Part shown: positions 25,875 to 36,637 of the stretch, piece by piece
Layout: every line of letters begins with the position of its first letter
Position numbering within the stretch: position 1 is the first letter of the stretch
From: Stenopsyche tienmushanensis
Lineage: Eukaryota > Arthropoda > Insecta > Trichoptera > Stenopsychidae
NCBI GenBank assembly: GCA_008973525.1
Contig: WACJ01000098.1
Coordinates: 434,001-498,000 of the forward strand
Direction: 5' to 3'
Length of the DNA stretch: 64,000 bases
Notes under the pieces: generated by a model
Database searches by the model: none
What the model was told of the DNA's origin: nothing
What the model saw: only the letters and a program-made list of their open reading frames with translations
Translations under genes and position numbers: made by a program

Positions 25875-25937
25875 GGGTATAAAAATTTTCGTTATCTAAG
25901 AATGTTGGACGAAAAGTATTGAATCGTTCACTTGACA

Positions 25938-25951
25938 GCACGAGCTCGTGC
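25938..25951. repeat. 14-bp perfect palindrome GCACGAGCTCGTGC
   Basis: It lies between the two inverted family A copies, about 110 bp after the CCGG palindrome cluster. Confidence 0.85.
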
Positions 25952-26131
25952 ACTTGGCGTGACGACACGTTGGTTTAGATAAGAAAAGGTTTTTCCCGGA
26001 AGATAATATTGAACCTTTCTCGGAATTAATTCTTATCTTTACAATAGGTTGCTAAATCCAAAAAATATATCAAAAAAATAGTATGTTTGCACATGCTTAA
26101 AAAATGGAATTATTAAAATGAGTGAAAGCAT

Positions 26132-26509
26132 ATTAACCCCTTAAAGAGGTAAGACAGGACGATAGAGACGGAGAGTATCTTGTACGTTGAGTTTGGAGAG
26201 AAACAGAGACGGAGAGAGTATGTTGCGTACATAGCACGATTGTATAGATCGTTAACCCAAATTTATTAACTAATAATGATATGTGAATGATATAATGAAT
26301 CGATTTCAAGTGCATTATTTGTGTTAAATTCAAGAAATGACCGAATATTGTGAGCTATCGACAGTGTTTATTTATTTATGCACAAGTTTCATACACGCTG
26401 CAACAGTCTTGACAGATACGTGGATTCGTACGGATGATAAGTGGCGGACATACAATATGGCATCTATGTTTATGATGATTTAAAATTAGTTCATTATCCA
26501 AAGGGTTAA
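26132..26509 (-). mobile_element. Family A MITE, copy 6, with both TTAA ends
   Basis: This is one of the most complete copies: TTAACCCCTTAAAGAGG on the left and TCCAAAGGGTTAA on the right of the plus strand, 378 bp in all. TTAA followed by CCC, ending GGG before TTAA, is the terminal arrangement of piggyBac-type elements, which insert at TTAA. It is inverted relative to copy 5, 310 bp away. Confidence 0.88.
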
Positions 26510-26621
26510 CTAGGATGTATCCTATCTCGCGGCAGAAATAAATTTTGAAGAGGAATGTGTAGAAATAGTTTTTAATAGTGAATAAAATTCTAATAAATTT
26601 AATATATCTTTTCGAAAAACG

Positions 26622-26633
26622 AAAACCGGTTTT
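26622..26633. repeat. Palindrome AAAACCGGTTTT
   Basis: It is identical to the palindrome at 25828 and lies 113 bp after the inverted family A copy. Confidence 0.85.
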
Positions 26634-27830
26634 GAAGAATGTTGGTGTTTATATTAAAAAAATCATTTTAAAAAACTGATTAAAAATTATTTATTTAAAG
26701 GTTTTAAGTATTTCCAGTCTGAATGTATTTTTCAAGCGGAGAAAAGATAAAAAAACGTTTTGAATCGTCTTTAAAAGAACGTCAGAGATTAAGTGTTCCT
26801 ATTTGAAAGGTGCCTGTGAGAAATACTGCAGATGAAAATAATTCCCGAAACTGGGGCAAGGGCAAAATATGAGCATTTCAATGTGAGGGATGAAAAACGA
26901 TTTGTATTATAAAGATGATCGATTACTATGTAGCACGTGCTGTAATATTTCATTCATGTTTCGTCCATGACATACTAGTTATGGTACATTTTTTTTCTTC
27001 ATATTCATGGATTAATGCGAGAAATTCGCACCGCACTTTCGTAAAAAAATATTAATAAAAACCAAAATACACACACACAGGGATGGTCATTTCAAAATAA
27101 TAAAAAACGTACATTCAGGAGGAGCAGAAAAAACAACCGGGAGTGGTATTCAATACGCGGGATATAATGGGAATGGAGTGGGCGTTAGTATCAAAACAAA
27201 TGTCAGCAGAAATATGGGATGTGTATATAGCATCTAATATATTGTGCTTAGAAATCGAGAATTCAGGGAATAAATAGAAAAATATTCAATATAAAAGCCT
27301 ATTCACTAGGATAAAAGCACATTCACAATACGGGGGTAGAAAAACTACGCTTAACCCTTCATGACTGATTTATTTGCAGACAAATCAAGAATGTCTAATG
27401 CGAAAAGAAAATTTATTATAATACATTTAAATGCGCATATAAATAAAATATTCCTGGAGTAATATAATTTGCATCAGACTTGATAAATTTATAATTTATA
27501 AATTACACCCTAATCATAAATTTGACATTATGACTTAATAACCCCACATTTATTTAATTATAACATTATCCAAATGGTTACTGTGGCAGTTGTCGATTAT
27601 ATTGCCTTTAGTTGGAATTAAATTCGAATTTAGCATATTACAAAGCCAATATATTAAACGTTCATGGAACTGGTTGAGATAATCAATCAAATTTAGTACG
27701 GGGATAAATTTGAAAATGTATTCATATTTGGTAATATATCATGCGTGAAAAACATGTTTTTTTAAAAAAGGGTGTGATTATTTTATATTCGGTGATGGAA
27801 ATTTTTAACCCGTTGATGAGGAATCCCGCA
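26634..27830. other. Nothing recognised
   Basis: Unique AT-rich sequence. Confidence 0.6.
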
Positions 27831-28565
27831 ATTGCTGTGAACGGATTCGAATGACATAGAAAGTGTTTTGAATCTCATCATACACTCGTGCATCGTATGA
27901 TCGCATCAATCGATAACGATAGCCCAAATTTATCGATTAACCCTTTCCGCCGCAGCGTGTAACAAACTTGATAATGCACCATGTTCAATTAATGAACCTT
28001 AACACTATTGATAGCACACAATATTCGTTAATTTCTTCGGAATATTTCTTAATGTTCATCTTGCATGGTATCTGCTTTCTGTTGTTCAGCTATTTTTGCC
28101 TATTAATGTGTTGCAAAAATAAAAAGACAGGGTTACCGTGCAAGTCTGCCAGTTCATATCTGAAGGAGTAAATTTTGCAAAGGAGTGGTAATAATAGGCT
28201 AATGACGCTATTCCAAAGCAGTCAAGAAGGAATAACAAAATTGTTCAACAATAAGAATGATGCGAGTATTTTAATTATCAAAACAAACACCTCCTCTTAA
28301 GACAACACGAACAATCGTACTTCGATTTTAAAACACTCATTCTAATCTTATACCTTGTTCGTATCAGTGATATAGTGAATTATGAGCAAAAAGAAGTGCT
28401 TTTTGAAAAATATAGTATGTGTAGTAATTTATGTGTATTAAGTCCAAACGAATTAAAAATATATTGAGAATGTTTAGGCGTGTAGGGGTACCTTTATGGC
28501 ACGACTTTGGAATCGATGTACAAGTGTATGATGAGATGCAAGACAAACGTCTTACGATTTCCGGT
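27831..28565 (+). mobile_element. Longer A-related element with a decayed open frame, copy 2
   Basis: This mosaic starts with a reverse A fragment (27860-27940), then a forward A fragment around CGCAGCGTGTAAC (27950-28050). The 85-bp inverted-repeat element, the GITKLFNNKND open-frame segment (about 28150-28320), an AT-rich stretch and the shared 3' block (28440-28560) follow. From 28060 onward the order equals that of the 23-kb copy in reverse. The frame is broken by a stop after the conserved core. Confidence 0.65.
28060..28144. repeat. 85-bp inverted-repeat element, copy 2
   Basis: Arms CTTGCATGGTA (28060-28070) and TACCGTGCAAG (28134-28144) pair with one G-T wobble. The interior matches the copy at 23430-23513, including CAGCTATTTTTGCCTAT. 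Confidence 0.75.
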
Positions 28566-28569
28566 CCGA

Positions 28570-28800
28570 TAGGGTTAATAATGATAACCCAAATTTATCA
28601 ATTTTGAGTTTCAACAAATGCATTTTTTGTTATTAAAACTGAAGACACACTACTGAAGACACTGTACTGCTTTTGTTCAGGTGAAAAAAATAACGAATAT
28701 TGTGTGCTATCAACAAAGTTAGGGTTCTTTTATTGATGTACAATATTGATTCACGCTGCGCGGTCCTGAGATAAAAGTGAATTTGTGACGTTCATAGAAA
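28570..28800 (-). mobile_element. Family A fragment, copy 8
   Basis: This is the right part of a reverse-orientation copy. It contains the ATTGTGTGCTATCAAC block and the TTCACGCTGCGCGGTCCTGA block, as in copy 4, and lacks a clear outer terminus. It abuts the longer A-related element that ends near 28565. Confidence 0.75.
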
Positions 28801-28846
28801 GAGAAGGCATTGATTGGTTGATGATGTGCTTGATTAATTCCTAGAT

Positions 28847-28887
28847 AATCATGATCATCATATTTGATCATCATGATCATCATGATC
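28847..28887. repeat. GATCATCAT microsatellite
   Basis: Imperfect repeats of ATGATCATC with an internal TATTTG; the array is also nearly self-complementary. Confidence 0.8.
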
Positions 28888-30703
28888 GCATTGCATATCT
28901 ATGTTCCTACTACTCTTAAATTGTCATTGACAATGAAAACGTATGATACGATAGTAATTCATTTTGAATTCGGAGTAAATGAAACAAGAACTGAAAAAGA
29001 AAACGATTAATCAATAACATTAACAGTAATCGTTCAACATATTCTAGGGCTAATTCTGTAAAACGCGTTCTCAAGGAAGCACAAATGACACATGACAGAC
29101 AGATTAACATGCATATCGATAAAAATACAAATAAAACGTATTTTTTTTAATAATATTACAAAATGATACACGCGTAAAGATGTATTGGGATTGTTAAACG
29201 GGATACGTTTAATCATCCATAAATACAAGCGTATGAGCTTTTATGAGTATGAACGTCAAACATGAACGCTCTTCTGCCTTTTCCTGGTATAAAAAGAATA
29301 ATGCTGCAATATGGGTCGCCTAAAATATGCACGTCGAGTTCAAAAAGGTTTAAGGTAATATTGGAGATAGAGTCCTGACGGGGATGTCCCGGGCGCCGAA
29401 ACGGTAGCATTTTTTGGTCGAGTGAGCTTAACACGCGTCAAATTTGTAATAAGGAATTGAGGTACGAAGAGGGATGGGGGGGAATTTGCGATCTGCAAAA
29501 AGGAGGCTCAACGAAGAAGAAGAAAAAACAAATGTTTACAGCCGTCTCGGCATGGGAAATAAAGAAAATGTGGAAAATATATCTACATGGCTTATGCAAT
29601 ATCCGGGGCCGGGCGGTTTTTCTTGAAGAGGGTTTTACAGCGGTTGGCCTCTCGATTTCTATTGGTTACGAAGATAAATGAGGCATTTGATAGGGGGGAA
29701 CAATTTATATGGACGTTTTTATGCCGGGTAAAAAATATTGAAACAGCCTTGGCTTTTATTATTTTGAAGGATCGCATGATTTATTGAATATTGCGCGGCG
29801 GATATATAATTGCACAAAAAAGTCGGCCGACGATATATCAGGATTAACCGGAAGATTTCCTAATATTTCCGGATTGCCGGAGATACAGAGGGAGGCCAAA
29901 CGTTCGACGGGATATTGACAAACATATTAATCTGCTGAAAGGGGCGCGCTGAAAAGGCGTATTAAATATGAAGATCAGTTTGTATTTATAAATTGGGCAA
30001 TAAAAAAAAGGTTGAATATTACTATGTGAGCAACATCGAACGGGAGAGGAATACTAAAGACGAACATAATGGGATATTTCCTTTAATTTTCTATACTGTA
30101 TCCATTTTGCTATATCATCATTTGGCCATAATTCCTAGAGGATTCCGCAAGGTCGAAAACTATAGTATTTAACAATTTAAAAGCAAGATATTTTGCGAAC
30201 ATCTCGAGATATCTGGGATGAGCAAGCGAAGAAAAAGCGTTAAATAACGAAAGAAACTAATGTATTCTAAGAGCAATCTAGGATTATGGGTATTCTATAT
30301 ACACGAATAATAATTGTATCATTTTCAAATACACACTGGCAAGTCTACGGCCAAGAGCGTGTAACATAGTATTAAATGCGCTATTTTGTTCGCGTATTAT
30401 AAATTGTGCCAGGTATTTGACCCAATTTCTTCAATATTCCCCATATAATAAAGGCGAGCTTTCGTGGATATTCACTTGAAATACGATCGCAAAATTAAAT
30501 TATTTTCAGCGATGCTCTAAAGAAAATGAAAATATTGCTCCAATTACTATTATATTCATTAAAATTGTCTAAAGACTATTTATAATTTTGAACATTATTT
30601 TATACTCTTGAGGTTTCTATACTAAATTTATGTTGCGTATAAATCTAATTTAGTTTTAATTAAATGAATTGATATACGTATTATATTAATACAAATGTGT
30701 TTT
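28888..30703. other. Nothing recognised
   Basis: Unique sequence. Overlapping short frames around 29450-29790 have no motif. Confidence 0.55.
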
Positions 30704-30800
30704 AGACGTTGAAAAGGCATTAGATACAGTTTGGCATTCGTCACTACTTTAAATATGCATTATACGCATTTAAGTTCGTATCAATTTTATATATTTTTAA
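30704..30800 (+). pseudogene. Non-LTR retrotransposon reverse transcriptase relic
   Basis: One frame reads VLDVEKALDTVWHSSLL before a stop. This is the jockey-clade reverse transcriptase block usually written LDVEKAFDTVWH, which holds one catalytic aspartate. Downstream codons up to 30800 retain a loose resemblance with stops. A lysine-rich frame at 30885-31090 could be a further relic of the same element, but I cannot place it. Confidence 0.7.
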
Positions 30801-31235
30801 ACAAAAAGGCTACGTATATTGTGACTCAAATGACGATGTAGATATCACAATAATGTGATAAAAATGATAAAAAAATAATTGAGAGGGTTGCACAGTGGAA
30901 ATACTAATGCTTCAGACATGTCACCAGACAAATGGGCGGCAGGTATACCCGGGAAATACTACAATGAGGCCAAGAAAAATAGAACGAAGGAGATCGGTAA
31001 AAGGAAATGGATGTCTATGTGGCAAGCATTTGTATAAAGATGGACGCACATCAAAGAAAAACGAAGAAAAATTTAAGACACCACACTAGGAGAAAATTCA
31101 ACATTAATAATCCGGACTTAAAATTTTGTCCGCAATGGAAGCAAAATATTACGGGATGATGACAAAAAATGGATACATGCGCATATATTTTGCAGCACGC
31201 TATTAGTAATTATTTGAAAAGAAACGCAGTGGTAC

Positions 31236-31445
31236 GTGATTTATTGCTTCGAGCCATGTGTAGCGCGGACTGAAGGACTAGGATCTAAAAGTAAACGCGC
31301 GCTCGCCTCAAAGATCGACTGTCTCTTTCTCTCCCGTGAGCAGAGCTCAATCGCCGTATTGCGCACGCGTCTTTCCTTTCCCGCTTCATTTCATCAGACA
31401 AATTTGTGCCAACGTGGTGCATCCGTTAAATGTCTCGCAAAATAA
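31236..31445 (+). other. GC-richer island of unknown nature
   Basis: This segment (CGCGCGCTCGCC, GCGCACGCGTC, then AATAAA near 31440) differs from its AT-rich surroundings. A 69-codon frame is open but unrecognised. The late AATAAA would fit an LTR or transcript end; no second copy was seen. Confidence 0.25.
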
Positions 31446-31689
31446 ATTGAATACACAAACAATGCTCGTACTAATTCTATAAAGTTCACGGAGGTGCACA
31501 CAACAACTTCCCAAAGTTTCATCGTAATCGGATAATTGGTATTTGAACGTATACAGGACAAACGGACCACCGACCATGGACATTTATTAATGTATATATT
31601 TAGCTATCGTCGAGCTCATCGAACAATCTAAACTAAATTTTACACAGTTTTTAAAACTCTTCTTTTTTCATTCGATCGAGAGAAAGAAA

Positions 31690-31925
31690 ACGCGTAAATC
31701 GAAACCACGTAAATCGAGACTTCAAGTTTATACAAAAACGGGATGCGGGAGTGTCATTTGACGCAATTGAGGGTGTTACAGACGTCTGGTCCTATAAATG
31801 GGAGTAAGTCTGATGCAGTATACGCGTTTGTGTGATGCGTGCCACAAAACAAGTTTGATTTTTTTTTAAAATGTATTTTTTTCTGACCGCATAAAATGGG
31901 TATCGCGTAAATCGAGGGATGAGTG
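31690..31925. repeat. Three copies of CG(C/A)GTAAATCGA(G/A)
   Basis: CGCGTAAATCGAAACC and CACGTAAATCGAGACT lie next to each other (about 31692-31722), and CGCGTAAATCGAGGGATG follows near 31905. They bracket ordinary AT-rich sequence and could be the ends of a small repeat. Confidence 0.4.
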
Positions 31926-31942
31926 TACTACTCTAGGCGACT

Positions 31943-32015
31943 TTGTTGATTTTACCGAAAAAGGTTTTCTGGAGTACAAAGGGTCCAGTCCGTCTTTTCT
32001 TCGCGAGGGCGTCTC
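31943..32015 (+). repeat. Repeat F copy 2
   Basis: It carries GATTTTACCGAAAAAGGTTT, CTGGAGTACAAAGGGTCCAG and TTCTTCGCGAGGGCGTC. Copy 3 follows 360 bp later and holds the missing right part. Confidence 0.6.
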
Positions 32016-32375
32016 TCTCTTTTCTGGAGTATAAAGCATTTTGAAATAAATGCCTATTTTCTTGATCATAGTGTGACAATGGCGAATTTAGCATTTAAGA
32101 GGCCCTTGGTGCAATTTAAGTTTGAGGCCCCCTGGACCAATTTTGTTTTTTAGCTGGGAACAAATTCTGATATTTGGCCCTCGATATGCGCGATTTCCTA
32201 TTACGATTTCACTATTACGCGATATCAGTGCAGATAAAGATACAGCTTTTCAATTTATCGCCATTATCATAATAGTGCAGCCACAAACAGTCCACTGGAA
32301 AACTAGAATCTATTCAATATCCATTCATAGAAAGGTGTTACATCCATCTCGTCTGTATCCTCATCCTCATCTGTA

Positions 32376-32442
32376 AGAGTCCAGTCCCCCCTTTTTTTGG
32401 CAGGGACGTTGACGTGTCATTCCTCCATCAACTGAGGGTGTA
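32376..32442 (+). repeat. Repeat F copy 3
   Basis: It carries GAGTCCAGTCCCCCC, GGGACGTTGACGTG and CATCAACTGAGGGTGT, matching the right half of copy 1. It may be the other half of the element at 31943. Confidence 0.55.
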
Positions 32443-32797
32443 TTCCCGTCCACGTGCAAATTACCCTCGCGAATTCAAGACTGGGTGGTTTCCCATTTTA
32501 GGTTGACCTTCTTAGTTCGGTGAATACAAAGCGATATAGAAGGTAACGGAAGATAATGTTATTGTTGCCAAGTAGAATTCTTCCTTTTTCGCTCTTCCAG
32601 GCCGTCTTCTTGTTGTTCTTCTCGTGCTTGTTCTGTTGCTTTAGTTTTTCAGTTTTTGGGCCAGAAATGTAGAATGAAAGGTGTCACATAATGCAAATCC
32701 GCCAAAGGGCTGGAAACATTCAAAAACTAAGTAGTCTTTTGTAAATGCCTATGAATATTAAGTATATATTTATATCGCGTATAATTCTTTATAAATA

Positions 32798-33638
32798 TTA
32801 GGTTGTCCCATAAGTTTCTTTCACAAATGAACATAAATCTAATCATAGCCATGGTTGAAGAAAACCCGGGATATAATGTTCGCGAAATTGCATAATCATC
32901 TGAAATTGGGCTACATCAATCCTTCAGATGTGTGGCTTCCTCATGAACTGACTGACTTAAATAAAATTTAGCATATTTCAACATGTGATCTTCTTCTCCA
33001 ATGACATAATAGCCAACCTTTTTTGAAGAGACTTGTCACTGGAGATGAAAGTTGGATACTCTATGAGAATATCCAACGTAAACGGTTTTGGACCAAGGGT
33101 ACAGAAGCTTTAACTGTAGCTAAATCTGGCCTACATCCAAAAAAAGTTTCGCTATGCATTTGGTGGGACTGGAAGAGGTAGTTTATTATGAGGTACTTCA
33201 TTCAAAATATTATTTCCAACCAGACAATCTAATGGATGCAATTGCCAGAAAACGGCCAGAATTAGCGAACAGACGAGGCGTTGTTTTTCATCACGATAAC
33301 GCCAGGCTTCATGTGTCTTTGCTCGTCAGAAATAAATTATTATCATTTGACTGGGATGTTTTACCTCATTCTCCATACTCTCCGGACATTGCCCCTTCAG
33401 ATTATTATTTATTTCTTTCATTGAAAAATTCTTTACGTGGTAAAAAATTTAATTTAAAAAATTATATAAAAATGTACCTTGATCAATATTTTGCCAACAA
33501 ACCTAGGATATTTTGGCAAGAATGCATTATGAGGCATCCGGAGAGATCTTATATTATTCAATAAATTTTGATGTAATACAAATTATTGTTTATTTTTTTC
33601 TTAATATGAAAACGAAAGAAACTTATGGAACAGCCTAA
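32798..33638 (+). mobile_element. Mariner DD34D element, internally deleted and frameshifted
   Basis: The ends are 25-bp terminal inverted repeats (left begins TTAGGTTGTCCCATAAGTTT) matching at 23 of 25 positions, flanked on both sides by the TA target duplication of Tc1/mariner elements. The first catalytic aspartate lies in GDESW (codon 33044-33046), the second in HHDNARLH (33295-33297) and the third in PSDYYLF (33400-33402). Exactly 34 residues lie between the last two, which is the mariner DD34D signature. The second and third aspartates sit in an open 136-codon frame (33154-33564), while the first is in another frame, so a frameshift lies near 33170. The element is 841 bp. It lacks the N-terminal DNA-binding half and has a further ~37-bp loss in the second helix-turn-helix, near 32885. 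It cannot encode active transposase. Confidence 0.95.
32858..33564 (+). pseudogene. Mariner transposase pseudogene
   Basis: This is the broken coding part of the 841-bp element. It starts in the middle of the DNA-binding region (MVEENP...), loses part of the second helix-turn-helix, and continues through WLPHELTD and GDESW in one frame. It then shifts near 33170 into the frame carrying EVVYYEVLH, HHDNARLH and HSPYSPDIAPSDYYLF. All three acidic residues of the catalytic triad survive, but no single frame joins them. The intact family protein is about 345 residues; roughly the first 75 are absent here. Confidence 0.9.
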
Positions 33639-36267
33639 TAGGTAGCTTTTTGTAGTTGCAATGTATTAGGGGTAAATTAGGGAGGGTTTGAGGTTCTCAT
33701 TAGTTGTCATTAACCGCACAAGAGTAAGTTTGTCTAAGTATAAAACAAAACCATTTTTTCAAGGGATTGCGACTTATGATGAGAAGTAGATATGAAAAGG
33801 AATTCACAATAAATATATTTATCAATAACTATTAATAAAAATGGATTATTTAAAATATGATCTTATATCACAAAACTCTCTTACATCCTGTATATTGAGA
33901 GAATTTAGCAACCATTTATGAACTCTTTCCATTCGTAAGTCGACGTTATGTCGCCAAAATTTTTATTGTAAACTCGTGAATATACCATGTATTACGTTCT
34001 ATTCATAGCAATTTTTTATTATTCGTTGTTTCGATTCAAGACAATCGAATGCGTCATAATTTTATAACAAAGACATTCGACGTAAAGAGATTTTCATACG
34101 AGATTATATGTCAATAACAAATTCTCCATTGAATGTCGAAATATAAGATTATCGTAGTTGCTTTTATTCTCGTCTACATGTCAATATCCATCATTTGTAG
34201 TCGTTTTTATGTAGTTTTCGCTTCGAGTTCGGCATCGGCTTATTTTTATATTTCATTGCGATGATAATAGAATATGAAATATGTTGGCGCTATGTAAAAA
34301 TAAGCTCATTGAATTATGCATTCTTGCTATAATTCCGACTCGTGGAACACGATGAATACGTCATGGAATATGATGAATTGCTCCTATATGAATAATTTTA
34401 GCGCAATTTGTTGTTCTTCGTGTACCTATAAATATTTCCGCGACCGGTGCGAAGTTTACGGGAAAATCGCAGGGCACAGACGCTTTAATGGCGATGCGAA
34501 GAGGAAAATCGTCGTCGGAAAATGACATTTAAGCGTCTGACCGCCTCGTTATTATTTTAAGGTCTTTATTCCGAGGAAAAACTAGGGAGTGCGGACGATA
34601 AAAAGGGAAAGGAGCCCTCTGTAATAAAATAACAATGGCGCTGCTTTCACACCACTTTTTTACATCTGCGGAGTAATAAATAAATACAAAAACTGTTTGA
34701 TTAAAGCCGTAAAGAAAAAAATAATTCATACTTTACGCGAAATTGAAACGATTCAGGCCAAATAAACAAATTCTCCACTGTCGGTGTTGCTTTCATTTTG
34801 CTTATTCAATTTACATTTGAAAGGATTTTTCAGCGCCCTCAAACGTATTTCTGAACACAAAAAAAGTCCAAAAAAAAAAACAAAACAAAGGGAAACGCTC
34901 TCAATTACGGCGGAAAAATTGCAAAGTAAGGTTACGTGTTAGTTAATCAGTTCCCCGGAATTACGCATTCGAGTTTTTCTCAGATTTTCCCCATGTGCTT
35001 GTACAATTTTCTTATGTACATAATAAATACGATCACGCATAGGTTTGCCTTTAATATAATAACATCAGTTATCGGTGTACAGAAATACACTTAATCGCGT
35101 CCCAATGGCGCTCGAAATATCCCGTATATTTACGTTGTAAATTTTAAGCGTCCCGATACCGTCTAAAATGCCTCAATGCAAATAAATTAATTTCCACCGC
35201 TATAAATGGACACGGTTATAAATAGGAGGGTTCGATCAATTTCGTTTTTCTTTTTTTGGCCAAAAAAATATCACTCATTTTTACGACCGGTTATAGAGTC
35301 GTTAACCGGAAAAAATTGTATTTATTGTATATTCATTAAGTGAGCCCGGTAATGTATGAAAACGTAACGGAACCAAATTGATTTTACGACCTCATGCCAC
35401 GGGATTTAATAGTGACATATTTTATTTGATACCAAAAAAAAAATCATGAAATTAATTAGGCAACCCGCCTGTAAAAATATCCATATGATCAGTCGAATAA
35501 ATAAAAGATAAGAGGGATGAATTAATATGCATTGCAGTATGTGGGGGATGAAAAGGGTAAAATCGAATGCCCCAGAGATCAATTGGAATCCGGAATGAAG
35601 CTAAACAACAAATACGAATATAAACGAAAATATACGAGATAGTCCAAATAAATAGACGTAAATTGGGTGTATATTTGAGCAATGACAGCTTGAATTTACG
35701 ATATTTATATTTAGATATTATGAATATATGTAATCATAATACGGTCCAATGCAAAAATTAAAAAAATAGTGTTCAAAAAAAGAGAACCATATGCGAGACT
35801 TCAATGACGAACCGCCTCTTTATTATCAAGGTCAATAAATACTGAAATTTTATATCATTGTTTAACTAATAAATAAGTGGTAAACTTGGATAATGCGTGG
35901 TAACATATTTAAAATTAAATAAATAAATTAAAATAATAATTTCTCCCACTAAATATTAATTCTAATTATAAACGACCTGCAAGTGGTGGGGGTAGATATT
36001 AAGGGTTGCAGGACGAATAGACGATCTATTCCCACTAGGGAGCTTTATGGACAAGTCTTGTCTAATTGTTGGCGTGCAAACTTCATTTGCCACCATTATG
36101 TTTCGAGTGAATTTCGCATTACATTCGAATCTGGAAACCTATGTCTCGTGATCGTCGCCGTATCAATGGTAAATAAATTTGAGTATTAAAAGATCACAAT
36201 ATTTTAATTGTTTCCCCTTTTTACGGAGGTAAAATAAATCATTCCGTCGTATGCTGCGAGTCCGTGT
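33639..36267. other. Nothing recognised
   Basis: Unique AT-rich sequence between two mariner copies. Confidence 0.6.
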
Positions 36268-36317
36268 CGAGGCTGCGGAGCCTCGTCGTAGTTTTTTCTA
36301 GTCGAGGCCCTTCGGGC
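36268..36317. other. Two adjacent GC-rich hairpins, each starting TCGAGGC
   Basis: The first is CGAGGCT, loop GCGG, AGCCTCG (36268-36285), followed six bases later by a run of T. The second is GCCC, loop TTC, GGGC (36307-36317). Both begin with TCGAGGC and stand out from AT-rich surroundings. They look like bacterial terminators in shape, yet lie 12 bp before a mariner end in animal DNA. Confidence 0.6.
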
Positions 36318-36328
36318 TAAGATTGTCT

Positions 36329-36637
36329 TTAGGTTGTCCCATAAGTTTCTTTCGCAAATTAACACAGATCTAATCATAGCCATAGGTTGAAGAAAACCTG
36401 CGATATACTGTTAGCGAAATAGTTAACAAGTTAGAAATTCCACGAACATCCGTCCATAATCATCTGACAAAATTGGGCTACATCAATTGTTCAGATGTGT
36501 GGCTTCCTCGTGAACTGACTGACTCAAATAAACTTCAGCGTATTTCAACATGCGATCTTCTCCAACGACGTAATAGCCAACCTTTTATGAAGAGACTTGT
36601 CACTGGAGATGAAAGTTGGATACTCTATGAGAATATA
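36329..36637 (+). pseudogene. Mariner 5' fragment of the same lineage
   Basis: It starts with the inverted repeat TTAGGTTGTCCCATAAGTTT and reads through the same truncated N-terminus, the helix-turn-helix and WLPRELTD to the GDESW region. It ends abruptly near 36637 without the catalytic core or right terminal repeat. Single-base indels (for example CCATAGG for CCATGG near 36382) break the frame. A pair of GC-rich hairpins lies directly upstream. Confidence 0.9.

Noticed and set aside
31380..31420. CTGATGA with a later GGGAAAG on the minus strand, again hammerhead-like
   Set aside because: The bases between them cannot form the required stem II.
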